From Planctomycetota bacterium (GTDB lineage: Bacteria; Planctomycetota; Planctomycetia; Planctomycetales; Planctomycetaceae): a stretch of DNA of 33,107 nt. Shown here piece after piece: positions 15,456 to 24,118 of this stretch (within the stretch, counting starts at the first letter, position 1; every line of letters starts with the position of its first letter). The position numbers and the translations under genes were made by a program. The stretch spans positions 1 through 33,107 of the forward strand of contig VGZH01000066.1 in assembly GCA_016872645.1 (NCBI GenBank), in the 5' to 3' direction. Below the pieces are notes generated by a model. It saw only the letters and a program-made list of their open reading frames with translations, was not told the DNA's origin and ran no database searches.

Positions 15456-16187
15456 ATGTCGAACTTGTCGGGCCAAGTGGCCGTTGTCACGGGAGCGAAT
15501 CAAGGGATTGGAAAAGGGATCGCGAAAGTCCTTGCCAAAGCGGGTTGCCGTTTAGCGATCTGTGCTCGCAATGCGGAGAAATTGACAACCGCTGCTGCTG
15601 AATTGAGACGCGACGGGGCAGAAGTCCTCGCGATGCCGACGGACGTCTCGAAGGAAGTGGAAGTCGTGGCGTTCTTCGCAGCGATTGACAAACAATTCGG
15701 CCAAGTTGACGTGCTGGTCAACAATGCGGGTGCCTTCGATGGCGGGCCGCTCGACGAGTTGACGATGGAGGCGTGGAACAACGTTATCGGAGCCTGCCTC
15801 ACCGGCTCGTTCCTGTGCAGCCGCGAGGCGTTCAAGCGAATGAAGCCTAAGCGCCGCGGTCGCATCTTGAATATCGGCTCGATCTCCGCGCAACGTCCGC
15901 GCGAGGGAGGTGTCCCCTACGCCGCCGCAAAGTTCGGCACCTGGGGGCTGACTCAAGCCGCCGCCATCGACGGTCGGGACTTCGGCATAACAGTGAGCTG
16001 CCTGCACCCCGGCAACATCGCCGTCGAACGCCGCGCCAACAGCGGACTCAAGAGTGACGACGAACCGATGATGAGCATCGAGATCATCGCCAACGCCGCG
16101 CTGGCGATGCTGAGCGTTCCGCCGGATGTCAACTTTCTGGAAGCCATCGTTCTGCCTCGCAATCAGGATTACCTCGGTCGCGGATAG
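15456..16187 (+). CDS. Short-chain dehydrogenase/reductase (SDR), classical type
   Basis: A 243-residue classical SDR. The Rossmann glycine motif TGANQGIG is at residues 12-19 and binds NAD(P)H. The NNAG motif is in VLVNNAGAFDGG. The catalytic residues are S142 (NIGSISAQ), Y155 and K159 (PYAAAKFG). The substrate loop follows in CLHPGNIAVERR. The start is set by GAGGA before the ATG at 15456; the longer upstream frame has no RBS and crosses the palindrome. No signal peptide, so cytoplasmic. Neighbours give no substrate: it sits alone between the divergent DUF3604 gene and the TPR-peptidase. FabG-like ketoreductase or sugar/steroid dehydrogenase are all possible. Confidence 0.88.
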   Translation: MSNLSGQVAVVTGANQGIGKGIAKVLAKAGCRLAICARNAEKLTTAAAELRRDGAEVLAMPTDVSKEVEVVAFFAAIDKQFGQVDVLVNNAGAFDGGPLDELTMEAWNNVIGACLTGSFLCSREAFKRMKPKRRGRILNIGSISAQRPREGGVPYAAAKFGTWGLTQAAAIDGRDFGITVSCLHPGNIAVERRANSGLKSDDEPMMSIEIIANAALAMLSVPPDVNFLEAIVLPRNQDYLGRG

Positions 16188-16296
16188 CCCGGCAGGACGG
16201 TCCGTCGCTGCGAGTGCGATAGCCGTCGCTCGGCCTGGCCAGTACGATGCCGCTCCTTTGAGTGACTTGGCTTGCACGCACGAGGAGCCTCGGCCG

Positions 16297-19014
16297 ATGA
16301 TCAGGCATCGCTGCTCCAATGATTCCGCTGACTCGCGTTTCGCGAGCCGCTGGCTGCGTTTCCAAAAACCAGCCCGGAGCGCCAGCGGGAGGTTGCCGTC
16401 AATAGATGACCCGACCCCTCGCGGGCGCTTCGAGCTATTTTCGCTTTCCTTATTGGTGGGAATCATCGCGGGAAGCACAGCCGCCAGCGCTGCCGATTCC
16501 TCCCAATTGCTCAATTTGTTTCGCACTGGGCAGTATTCCGAATGCGTTGAAGCCAGCACCAAGGCGATCGCCGAAAGCGAGTTCAACGAGAACTACCGGT
16601 TGCTCAAGTTGCGATCCGAGATGGAACTCGGCCGATACGCCGATGCGGCCGAGACGTTCGAGGCGGCGCTCAAGAATTTCAGCGGCAGCATCGAAGTGCG
16701 ATGGTGGGGCCGCGACGTTTGTCGCTTCAACAACCAGCCGGAACGCATTGCGCAGCTGGATGACGAGATCGCGAAGCTGGTCCGGCAGACTCCGTGGCGG
16801 TACAGCGATTCGGCCAATCGGATCATTTTCGGGCGGTTTGTGCTCAGTCAGTCAGGCGATCCGAAACAAGTGCTCGAGGGGGTGTACAACGTCGTCAAGA
16901 AATTTTCACCGACGTACGCGCCGGTCTACATCGCATGCGGCGAGCTGGCTCTGGAGAAGAACGATTTCGCGCTGGCCGCTCAGAACTTCGAACAAGCGGC
17001 GAAACACGATCCAGCGGATGCCGACGCGCCGTTCGGATTGGCTCAGGCGTTCGCCCCCAGCGATGCGGAAAAGGCGAATGCGGCGATCAAGCAGACGATG
17101 GAACGGAATCCGAATCACATCGGCTGCCTGCTGTTCGTGGCGGACGAACACATCGATGCCGAACGCTATCATGACGCCGAGACTGTGCTGGCGCAGGTGG
17201 AAACGATCAATCCGTTGCATCCCCAAGCGGCCGCGTATCGCGCGGTGCTGGCTCATTTGCGGAATCAGCCCGAGAGCGAAAAGCAGTATCGCGGCACAGC
17301 ACTCAAACATTGGGCGACGAACCCGGAGGTCGATCATCTGATCGGCAAGAAGCTGTCGCAGAAGTATCGCTTTGCTGAAGGGGCGGCGCATCAACGGCAG
17401 GCGTTGCAGTTCGATGCCAGGTTCCTGCCGGCCAAGATGCAGCTCGCCTCAGACTTGTTGCGACTGGGTGAGGAAGAGGAAGGCTGGAAGCTGGCCAACG
17501 AGGTCTATGAGGAGGACGGCTACAACGTCTTCGCGCACAACCTGGTCACTTTGCAGGAAAGCGTCACCAAGTTTCGCACGCTGGAAGGGGACGGCATCGT
17601 GCTCCGCATGGACGCTCGCGAGGCGGACATCTACGGTCACCGAGTGCTCGACTTGCTGCAACGGGCAAAACGCGACTTGTGTGCGAAGTACAATGCAACG
17701 CTTCCCGCGCCGATTATTGTTGAGATGTTCCCTAAGCAAGAAGACTTTGCGATCCGCACGTTCGGGCTGCCGGGCGGAGCGGGTTTTCTTGGAGTCTGTT
17801 TCGGCACGGTCATCACAGCCAATAGTCCGGCCTCGCAGGCGGCGCATCCGACGTGCTGGGAGGCGACATTGTGGCATGAGTTCTGTCACGTCGTGACGCT
17901 CAACAAGACGCACAACAAAATGCCGCGTTGGCTGAGTGAAGGGATTTCTGTTTTCGAGGAGCGGCAGGCAGACCCGACGTGGGGTCAGACGATCAACCCG
18001 CTGTACCGCAAGATGCTGCTGGGGGACGAACTGACGCCGGTCAGCGAACTCAGCGGAGCGTTCCTGCATCCAAAGAGCGGCCTGCACTTGCAGTTCGCGT
18101 ACTTCGAGTCGTCGCTGGTTGTCGAGTACCTCGTCGAGAAGCACGGGCTCGAGGAATTACAGAAGATTCTGGTGGATCTTGGTAATGGCCTGACGATCAA
18201 TGACACGCTTGCTCGGCACACGGGATCGCTCGACGAGTTGGACTTGGCGTTCGCGGCATTCGCTCGCCAGCGAGCCGTCGAGATGGCTCGTGACGCCGAT
18301 TGGTCGGAGCCAGAATTGCCGAAACGGGCGAGTACCGAATTGCTCGCCATGTACCTCAAAGAGCACCCGACCAACTACGCCGCACTGCAACGTCAGGCCA
18401 AGCAGTTGATCGCGGACAAAAAGTTTTCCGAAGCGAAACAGCCGCTCGAATCGATGCGCCGGCTGTACCCCAACGACGCGAGTAGCGACGGGCATCTCGT
18501 GCTGCTCGCTCGTGTGCATCGCGAATTGAAAGAGACTCCACAAGAACGAGCCGCTCTCGAAAGTCTTGCGAAGCTGACCGACGATAACGTTGACCTGTTT
18601 GCTCGGCTGTCCGAACTAACTTCGCAAGCCGGCGAGTGGGAAGCGACACGCCAGTTCGCTCAGCGCTGGCTCGCCGTCAGCCCGCTGCAACCGGCGCCGC
18701 ACCGCATCGCCGCTCAGGCCGCCGAGAAATTGCACGACGATCACTTGGTAATCGACAGCTACCGCGCGCTGCTTTTGCTGAATCCGATTGATGTCGCCGA
18801 TCTGCACCTGAAATTGGCGACCGCATTGCAGCGAACCGGTGACTTGCTGGCGGCCAAGCGTCAGGTGCTGCTGGCCCTCGAAGAAGCTCCGCGATTTCGA
18901 GCGGCGCATCAGAAGTTGTTGGAGATCATCAAGGCGAGTGAGCCGGCAACTCAGCCGGCGGATAAACCGACTGAGGCTGCAAAACCGATGAAGCCTGCCG
19001 CAGTATCCAAGTGA
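16297..19014 (+). CDS. TPR-rich exported gluzincin-type metallopeptidase (peptidase MA-like)
   Basis: A 905-residue protein from the ATG at 16297 (GAGGAG upstream). The N-terminus has an unusually long Arg/Ser-rich lead before a hydrophobic segment (LFSLSLLVGIIAGSTAASAA, about 48-68), so export with an extended n-region is likely. TPR helices occupy about 70-430 and 680-890 (e.g. YSECVEASTKAIAESEF, FALAAQNFEQAAKHDP). Between them is a zinc peptidase core: H527-E528-F-C-H531 in LWHEFCHVVTL, with the third ligand E548 in PRWLSEGISVFEE, 17 residues on, as in peptidase MA/gluzincins. The C-terminal tail is Pro/Lys/Ala-rich. The DUF4159 gene follows 12 bases later on the same strand, so the two are probably co-transcribed. 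Confidence 0.85.
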   Translation: MIRHRCSNDSADSRFASRWLRFQKPARSASGRLPSIDDPTPRGRFELFSLSLLVGIIAGSTAASAADSSQLLNLFRTGQYSECVEASTKAIAESEFNENYRLLKLRSEMELGRYADAAETFEAALKNFSGSIEVRWWGRDVCRFNNQPERIAQLDDEIAKLVRQTPWRYSDSANRIIFGRFVLSQSGDPKQVLEGVYNVVKKFSPTYAPVYIACGELALEKNDFALAAQNFEQAAKHDPADADAPFGLAQAFAPSDAEKANAAIKQTMERNPNHIGCLLFVADEHIDAERYHDAETVLAQVETINPLHPQAAAYRAVLAHLRNQPESEKQYRGTALKHWATNPEVDHLIGKKLSQKYRFAEGAAHQRQALQFDARFLPAKMQLASDLLRLGEEEEGWKLANEVYEEDGYNVFAHNLVTLQESVTKFRTLEGDGIVLRMDAREADIYGHRVLDLLQRAKRDLCAKYNATLPAPIIVEMFPKQEDFAIRTFGLPGGAGFLGVCFGTVITANSPASQAAHPTCWEATLWHEFCHVVTLNKTHNKMPRWLSEGISVFEERQADPTWGQTINPLYRKMLLGDELTPVSELSGAFLHPKSGLHLQFAYFESSLVVEYLVEKHGLEELQKILVDLGNGLTINDTLARHTGSLDELDLAFAAFARQRAVEMARDADWSEPELPKRASTELLAMYLKEHPTNYAALQRQAKQLIADKKFSEAKQPLESMRRLYPNDASSDGHLVLLARVHRELKETPQERAALESLAKLTDDNVDLFARLSELTSQAGEWEATRQFAQRWLAVSPLQPAPHRIAAQAAEKLHDDHLVIDSYRALLLLNPIDVADLHLKLATALQRTGDLLAAKRQVLLALEEAPRFRAAHQKLLEIIKASEPATQPADKPTEAAKPMKPAAVSK

Positions 19015-19026
19015 ACTGGAAACGCC

Positions 19027-19887
19027 ATGAAATGCGTCTGGACAAGAGGGATAAAGTGCATTTTGCACTGCGTTATCGTATTAGCTCTCGTCTTTACGGC
19101 GACCGCGCTCGCTCAGCGATCCCCCTTCATGCGGCGCGAATTCCGACCGGAGTTGGTCGATCGCAAAGGCGTCCCCGAATGGAAGAACGACGAACGCTTC
19201 AAAGCGGATGTCTTTACGTTTGTGCGGGTGCGGTATTCATTCGGTGGCGGGTACAGCGGACGCGGCGGCGGCAATTGGGCGACGGACTGGCCTGACAGCG
19301 ATCTCAATTTCTCATATCGGTTACAAGAACTGACCTCAGTGGAAACCGATCCCAACGGCAAGATTCTGGAACTGACCGACGAAGCGATCTTCGACTATCC
19401 GTGGATGTACTTGATCGAGCCGGGGCGGATGAATTTGTCGGATGCCGAGGTCGCGGGACTGCGAAAGTACTTACTCAACGGCGGCTTCCTGATGGTGGAT
19501 GATTTCTGGGGAGACCTTGAGTGGCAGAACTTCTACGAGAACATCAAGCGTGTCTTTCCCGATCGCGAACCGCTGGAACTGCCGCTCGAGCACGAGATCT
19601 TTCATTGCGTCTTCGACCTAAAGGTCAAACCGCAAGTCCCCAGCATCCATTCCGATTGGCAAAGCGGCTATACGACAGATCGCCCCTGGGATCCCTCTTC
19701 TCGCGAAGTGCATTACCGTGGACTCTTCGACGACAAGGGGCGGATGATGGCCATTATCTGTCACAACACCGACCTTGGCGATGGCTGGGAACGTGAGGGT
19801 GAAAGCGTCGAATACTTCAAGCAGTTCGCCGAGAAGTGGTCATACCCGATGGGGGTCAACATTGTGACCTATGCGATGACGCACTGA
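19027..19887 (+). CDS. DUF4159 exported protein
   Basis: A 286-residue protein with a signal peptide (MKCVWTRGIKCILHCVIVL, cleavage near TALAQ, about residue 30). The DUF4159 body includes FTFVRVRYSFGG, a Gly-rich loop (GGYSGRGGGNW), WATDWPDSDLNFSYRL, IFDYPWMYLIEPGRMNLS, the flavodoxin-like strand FLMVDDFWGDLEWQNF, and the terminal MAIICHNTDLGDGWERE with the conserved N-T-D-L-G-D. The VDDFWGD/NTDLGD pair is the family hallmark, and it resembles a von Willebrand or ThuA-like sandwich found in planctomycete envelope clusters. It sits 12 bases after the TPR-metallopeptidase. The chemical function of DUF4159 is not established. Confidence 0.85.
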   Translation: MKCVWTRGIKCILHCVIVLALVFTATALAQRSPFMRREFRPELVDRKGVPEWKNDERFKADVFTFVRVRYSFGGGYSGRGGGNWATDWPDSDLNFSYRLQELTSVETDPNGKILELTDEAIFDYPWMYLIEPGRMNLSDAEVAGLRKYLLNGGFLMVDDFWGDLEWQNFYENIKRVFPDREPLELPLEHEIFHCVFDLKVKPQVPSIHSDWQSGYTTDRPWDPSSREVHYRGLFDDKGRMMAIICHNTDLGDGWEREGESVEYFKQFAEKWSYPMGVNIVTYAMTH

Positions 19888-19889
19888 GA

Positions 19890-21272
19890 TTATTTCGAGA
19901 CGTCCGGCGGCGACTCCTCTTCTTGCTCTTGGGCTCCGCCGCGAGGAGTCGCCATGTTGGCCCCTTGCATTTCGCGTTCGATGTCGGCGGCCCGTTCGCG
20001 GTCGCGCTTGGCTTCTTCGGTCTTCCCTTCAGCAGCCAGCCTCTTCGCTCGGAACTGGTACGCCTTGGCGACCTGAGCATCGACTCGCTTGGCTTTGCGA
20101 TAGTCGGCGATCGCGAGGTCGAACTCACGTTGCTGGAAGTGCGCGTCGCCACGAATCGAGTAGGCCTCGAAGTGCGGGTCGATTTGGATAGCACGATTGC
20201 AGTCGGCGATGGCTTTGTCGAACTCTCCATTCGACAACCAAAAGGCGGCTCGGCTGGAGTACGATCGGCCGTACTTCGGTTGGACCTGCATCGCGGTTTC
20301 GTAGCTGGCCAGCCCGACCTTCGATTCGCCACCGGCGATCAGGTGCTGGGCAAGTTGCAAGTAGTTGCCGGCGTCCTTGGGTTCTTGCGCGACGTTCCGG
20401 TTCAGATCGTTCAGTTTTCTGAGCCACGCGACTTTGGCGGCATCGGCTTGTGCCTCAGCTTCGCGGCCGAGTTGCAGGTAGCAGGCTCGACGTTGGAGGT
20501 AGAATTTCGCGCTGTACCGCTCGCGAGCGATCGCTTTTGAAAAGTCGGCGACGGCTTGCTCGTAGTCCTTCAGCTCAAAGTGAGCCAAGCCACGATTATT
20601 CAGCGCGTTGACGTTTTCGGGCTGGAGTTTGAGTGCCTGGTCGTAATCGATAAGCGCCTGTTTGTGTTGCTTCGACTGATATGCCACGAAACCCCGATTG
20701 ATCAGCGACTCGACGTACTTCGGTTCGATCTGCAAGGCCTGATCGAAGTCGGCGCGAGCTTTCGCAAGATCCCCCTTTGACAACAGAGCCAACCCGCGAT
20801 TGTTGAGTGCTTGCATGTGCTTCGGATTGATCTCGATGGCGGTGGTGAAATCGGCGATGGCGAGGTCGATCTGTTTTTGAGTCATCAAGAAAAAGCCGCG
20901 TGTGTGCCGGAACTTGGCGTCCTTCGGTGAGAGTTCGATCGCCTTCGTGAAGTCGATCAGTGCGGCCTGAGCCTGTCCAGCGTCGGCCAGCAAGCTGGCT
21001 CGCTGGAAGTACGCATTGGAGCATTTGGGATCGAGCTTGATCGCCTCGTTCAGCGTTTCCAGAGCCGACTTCCACTGACGTTGTTGCAAAGCGGCGGTCG
21101 CCTTTTCGAGCAGCGACTTGACGTCGCTAGCAGCGGTCGTCGTGGACGGCTTGTCGGCGGGTGGAGCCTTCGACGATCCGCCGCAGCCGATCAGCGACAG
21201 GCTGCAAAGCCCCAACGAAACAACGCTCGCGAGCCGAGCTGGCCCGCGCAAGAACCAAATTGGCGCGCGCAT
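19890..21272 (-). CDS. TPR-repeat lipoprotein
   Basis: A 460-residue protein from the ATG at 21272, which has AGGAG nine bases before it. The signal ends in a lipobox: LSLIGC-GGSS, so the cysteine should be diacylated and the protein anchored to a membrane. A short Thr/Ala linker (PPADKPSTTTAASDV) precedes roughly ten TPR units, each near 34 residues, with recognisable W/A/Y-G/F-A-P spacing (e.g. YAQAVADFSKAI-like YEQAVADFSKAI, AIKLDPKCSNAYFQRA). The C-terminus is charged (REMQGAN...EEESPPDVSK). It is convergent with DUF4159, two bases apart, and divergent from lnt. TPR lipoproteins serve as assembly or scaffold partners; no specific partner is evident. Confidence 0.88.
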   Translation of the reverse strand: MRAPIWFLRGPARLASVVSLGLCSLSLIGCGGSSKAPPADKPSTTTAASDVKSLLEKATAALQQRQWKSALETLNEAIKLDPKCSNAYFQRASLLADAGQAQAALIDFTKAIELSPKDAKFRHTRGFFLMTQKQIDLAIADFTTAIEINPKHMQALNNRGLALLSKGDLAKARADFDQALQIEPKYVESLINRGFVAYQSKQHKQALIDYDQALKLQPENVNALNNRGLAHFELKDYEQAVADFSKAIARERYSAKFYLQRRACYLQLGREAEAQADAAKVAWLRKLNDLNRNVAQEPKDAGNYLQLAQHLIAGGESKVGLASYETAMQVQPKYGRSYSSRAAFWLSNGEFDKAIADCNRAIQIDPHFEAYSIRGDAHFQQREFDLAIADYRKAKRVDAQVAKAYQFRAKRLAAEGKTEEAKRDRERAADIEREMQGANMATPRGGAQEQEEESPPDVSK

Positions 21273-21525
21273 GATGTCCGCTCCTGGAACATCCACTGTG
21301 TGGGATGTGAGGCTGAAGGACTGGAGTTCGGCGAGGGATCGCCTGAGAAATGATGCAACGGAAGGGAGCAGCCGACTCGTTGAAAAGACTCGGCCGCGAA
21401 GTGGGGCGGGCTTGTACCCATGAAATCGAAATTGAGTCAATGTCGGTCGCGGCAACGCCACATCCCGTTGACCCAACGGCTGGTTTTCGAGTCCACTGTC
21501 GTCGAACAGCTCAAGGAGGGTGCTG

Positions 21526-23505
21526 ATGGCGACTTACACAACGGATCCCGAATTGGCGACGGAAACGAAGATCGTGTCGGACGTAAGCAGACCAGCTTCG
21601 AATCCCCGTACCGCACGGCGCACCGAGCCGTCGGTGAAAGAGATCATCGCGGCTGCACGCTCACAGCCGGCTCCGGCCTTGGGAGGCTTGATCCTGAGCG
21701 GTGTCTCAGCGGTGTTGTTGTTTGCGAGCTTTACGCCGCTGGACTGGTCGCCGCTGGCATGGCTCGCGATTGTTCCGCTGTGCGTGCTGATCCAGCTAAA
21801 GCGAGCACCGAAACGGCTGTGGCTCACGACCTGGATCGGCGGGCTGCTCTTCTGGTTGCCGACGTTGCAATGGCTGCGACTGGGGCATGAGTCGATGTAC
21901 GTCGCGTGGTTCGCGCTGGCGTTTTATCTGTCGGCCTATTGGTGGGCCTTTGTTGGACTCTCGCGTGCGGCGGTGCATCGCTGCGAACTACCGATGGTCG
22001 CGGCCGTGCCATTGGTCTGGACCGGTTTGGAATTTTGCCGAGCACATCTGATGACCGGCTTCGCGTGGTATCAACTGGGACACTCGCAATATCGCTGGAT
22101 CGAGCTGATTCAGATTTCCGATTTGCTCGGCGCGTACGGCGTCAGTGCTGTGGTCGCGATGAGCAACGCGGTGCTCGCCGGTTTGGTCCCGCAGTCGTGG
22201 CTGAGTCGCCTGCGATTAATCGCCCCGGTTCAGCTTCCGTCTGAGTGGCGTCATCTGCCTCCACCAACCGTTGGGGATGAGATATCGCCGGCCGATTCAC
22301 GAGGTTGTTTCCGTCGGCAATTGGTGTCCGTCGCAGCGGGATTGCTCGTGATGGCAGCGGTGCTGGGATACGGCTATGTCCGACGTGGTCAGGCAGAATT
22401 CACGGCCGGTCCACGAGTGGCGTTGATTCAGGGAAACTTCGAATCGTCGGTGAAGCACGATCCGACAGAGTATGGGCAGATGTATCGGATTCACGAGCTG
22501 CTGACCGGTTACGCGGTGCCATACAAGCCGGACCTCATCATCTGGCCGGAGACGATGTTTCGCTGGCCGCTGTCGGACGCTGATCCCAACTTGTCCGAGA
22601 ATGATCTGCGGCGACTCGCCCCGATGATCCCGGTTGAGCACTGGAGTGACTTACACATCCGCAAATCACTGCACGAGATGTCACAGAAGACAGGAGCGAA
22701 TCTGGTTATCGGCCTGGATCGTTTCAGCGTGGATGAACAGGGGCTGAAGCACTTCAACTCGGCTGCGTTCGTCACGCCCGATCGCGGCGTCGCGAACAGT
22801 TACGACAAACGGCATCGGGTGATCTTTGGCGAGTACGTCCCTCTGAAGGAGTCGCTTCCGTGGCTGCAAAGGTTCTCGCCGCTGCCCGAGGATTTTGGCA
22901 TCACGGCGGGCGCGAGCCCCGCAGCATTTCGATGTGGATCGTGGCAGGTTGCTCCGATCATTTGTTTTGAGGACACAGTGCCGCACGTTGTCCGAGATGT
23001 TGTGCGCGGGACCAGCACCGACAAGCGACTCGATTGCTTGCTGAATTTGACGAATGACGGCTGGTTCCATGGCAGCAGTGAGCTGAATCAGCATCTCATC
23101 ACCGCGGCGTTTCGCGCGGTGGAGTGTCGCACTCCGTTGGTGCGAGCGGTCAATACCGGTATCTCGGCAGTCATCGATGGTGATGGCGTGATTCGTGAAC
23201 CAGAGACTTTCATTGACGGCGACGCGACGTGGACTAAGCAGCGCGAACAACTTCAGCAGGCCAAACATGAACGCTCGGATCGTCGAGCGCCGTTGTCGAT
23301 GTTCGATCCGGTCCGTTCGACCCTGACCGATCCGGCGACGGGCCGTTGGCGAAAATCGGTGAACGCGACGGTGATCGACACAGTGCCTCTCGACAATCGA
23401 TGCAGTTGGTACGTTGCGTCGGGCGACTGGTTTGCGGGAACGTGTTCGGCCGCCTGCGGACTGTTCTTCGTGGTTGGACTGATGCCGCGACGTCGAGCCA
23501 CATGA
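21526..23505 (+). CDS. lnt: Apolipoprotein N-acyltransferase
   Basis: A 659-residue integral membrane enzyme that adds the third acyl chain to the N-terminal cysteine of lipoproteins, using phospholipid as donor. The N-terminal half has about seven hydrophobic segments (LGGLILSGVSAVLLFASF, WLAIVPLCVLIQL, WIGGLLFWLPTLQWLRL, AFYLSAYWWAFVGLS). The C-terminal half is a carbon-nitrogen hydrolase domain with the complete triad: E342 (IIWPETMF), K428 (YDKRHRVIFGEYVPL) and C480 (PIICFEDTVP). The NDGWF motif follows. K to C spacing equals that of E. coli Lnt (52 residues). The protein is longer than E. coli Lnt (512) due to an N-terminal extension and an extended C-tail. AAGGAGGG lies five bases before the ATG. 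Confidence 0.93.
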   Translation: MATYTTDPELATETKIVSDVSRPASNPRTARRTEPSVKEIIAAARSQPAPALGGLILSGVSAVLLFASFTPLDWSPLAWLAIVPLCVLIQLKRAPKRLWLTTWIGGLLFWLPTLQWLRLGHESMYVAWFALAFYLSAYWWAFVGLSRAAVHRCELPMVAAVPLVWTGLEFCRAHLMTGFAWYQLGHSQYRWIELIQISDLLGAYGVSAVVAMSNAVLAGLVPQSWLSRLRLIAPVQLPSEWRHLPPPTVGDEISPADSRGCFRRQLVSVAAGLLVMAAVLGYGYVRRGQAEFTAGPRVALIQGNFESSVKHDPTEYGQMYRIHELLTGYAVPYKPDLIIWPETMFRWPLSDADPNLSENDLRRLAPMIPVEHWSDLHIRKSLHEMSQKTGANLVIGLDRFSVDEQGLKHFNSAAFVTPDRGVANSYDKRHRVIFGEYVPLKESLPWLQRFSPLPEDFGITAGASPAAFRCGSWQVAPIICFEDTVPHVVRDVVRGTSTDKRLDCLLNLTNDGWFHGSSELNQHLITAAFRAVECRTPLVRAVNTGISAVIDGDGVIREPETFIDGDATWTKQREQLQQAKHERSDRRAPLSMFDPVRSTLTDPATGRWRKSVNATVIDTVPLDNRCSWYVASGDWFAGTCSAACGLFFVVGLMPRRRAT

Positions 23506-23514
23506 TTGGTCGCG

Positions 23515-24018
23515 TTACTTCTTTCCCAAGGCCCGCTGTTGGGCGAAAAACTCTTGCAGTAGCCCTCTGCACTCCTGTTGCAAAACTCCGCTGAGCACAG
23601 TGGCTCGATGGTTCAGCCGTGGGTCCTCGGTGATTTGAAACAGTGAGTGGCACGCTCCGGCCTTTGGGTCGGTCGCGCCATAAATCACCGTGGGGATGCG
23701 GGCCAGTACGATGGCTCCGGCGCACATCGGGCAGGGTTCGAGCGTGACGTAGATCGTGCAGTCGAGCAGCCGCCAGGATTCGAGTGACTGAGCCGCCTGT
23801 GTAATGGCAATCATCTCGGCATGTGCGGTTGGGTCTTTGAGCGACTCTCGCTGATTGTAACCCTCACCGATGATGCGGTCGTTATGAACGATGACTGCAC
23901 CGATGGGGACTTCACCCTCGTCGAAGGCTTGGCGAGCGAGCTGCAGCGCCGCTCGCATCCAGCGGTCGTGCGGCTGCAGCGGGTGGTTGTCGGAGGCGAA
24001 ATCCATGCGGATGCTCAT
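23515..24018 (-). CDS. tadA: tRNA-specific adenosine deaminase
   Basis: Deaminates adenosine 34 to inosine in the tRNA-Arg(ACG) anticodon. The cytidine-deaminase-fold zinc site is intact: H66 and E68 in TAHAEMIA, then C96-P-M-C99 in [10 protein letters not shown]. The N-terminal helix [27 protein letters not shown] is also typical. Two nearby in-frame ATGs (24018 and 24006) are plausible starts. The longer frame from 24078 would cross the tig terminator hairpin (24031-24057), so I exclude it. The C-terminus ends [16 protein letters not shown]. About 167 residues is normal. It is convergent with lnt (nine bases between genes). It probably has its own promoter in the gap with the terminator, or relies on read-through from tig. 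Confidence 0.9.
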   Translation of the reverse strand: MSIRMDFASDNHPLQPHDRWMRAALQLARQAFDEGEVPIGAVIVHNDRIIGEGYNQRESLKDPTAHAEMIAITQAAQSLESWRLLDCTIYVTLEPCPMCAGAIVLARIPTVIYGATDPKAGACHSLFQITEDPRLNHRATVLSGVLQQECRGLLQEFFAQQRALGKK

Positions 24019-24030
24019 GGCGGAAATGAG

Positions 24031-24057
24031 AAGAGCACGCGTCAGTCGCGTGCTCTT
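24031..24057 (-). terminator. Strong stem-loop between tig and tadA
   Basis: AAGAGCACGCG (24031-24041) and CGCGTGCTCTT (24047-24057) pair perfectly over 11 bp with a five-base loop. On the minus strand it lies 61 bases after the tig stop codon and is followed by CTCATTTCC, a weak U-tract. It most likely ends or attenuates tig transcription. Its position argues for a tadA start downstream of it. Confidence 0.7.
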
Positions 24058-24118
24058 TGGGGTTTGTAGATCGGTCAATCCGTGACCGGAGCATTCGAAT
24101 CACGGAGTGACTCGTCTA

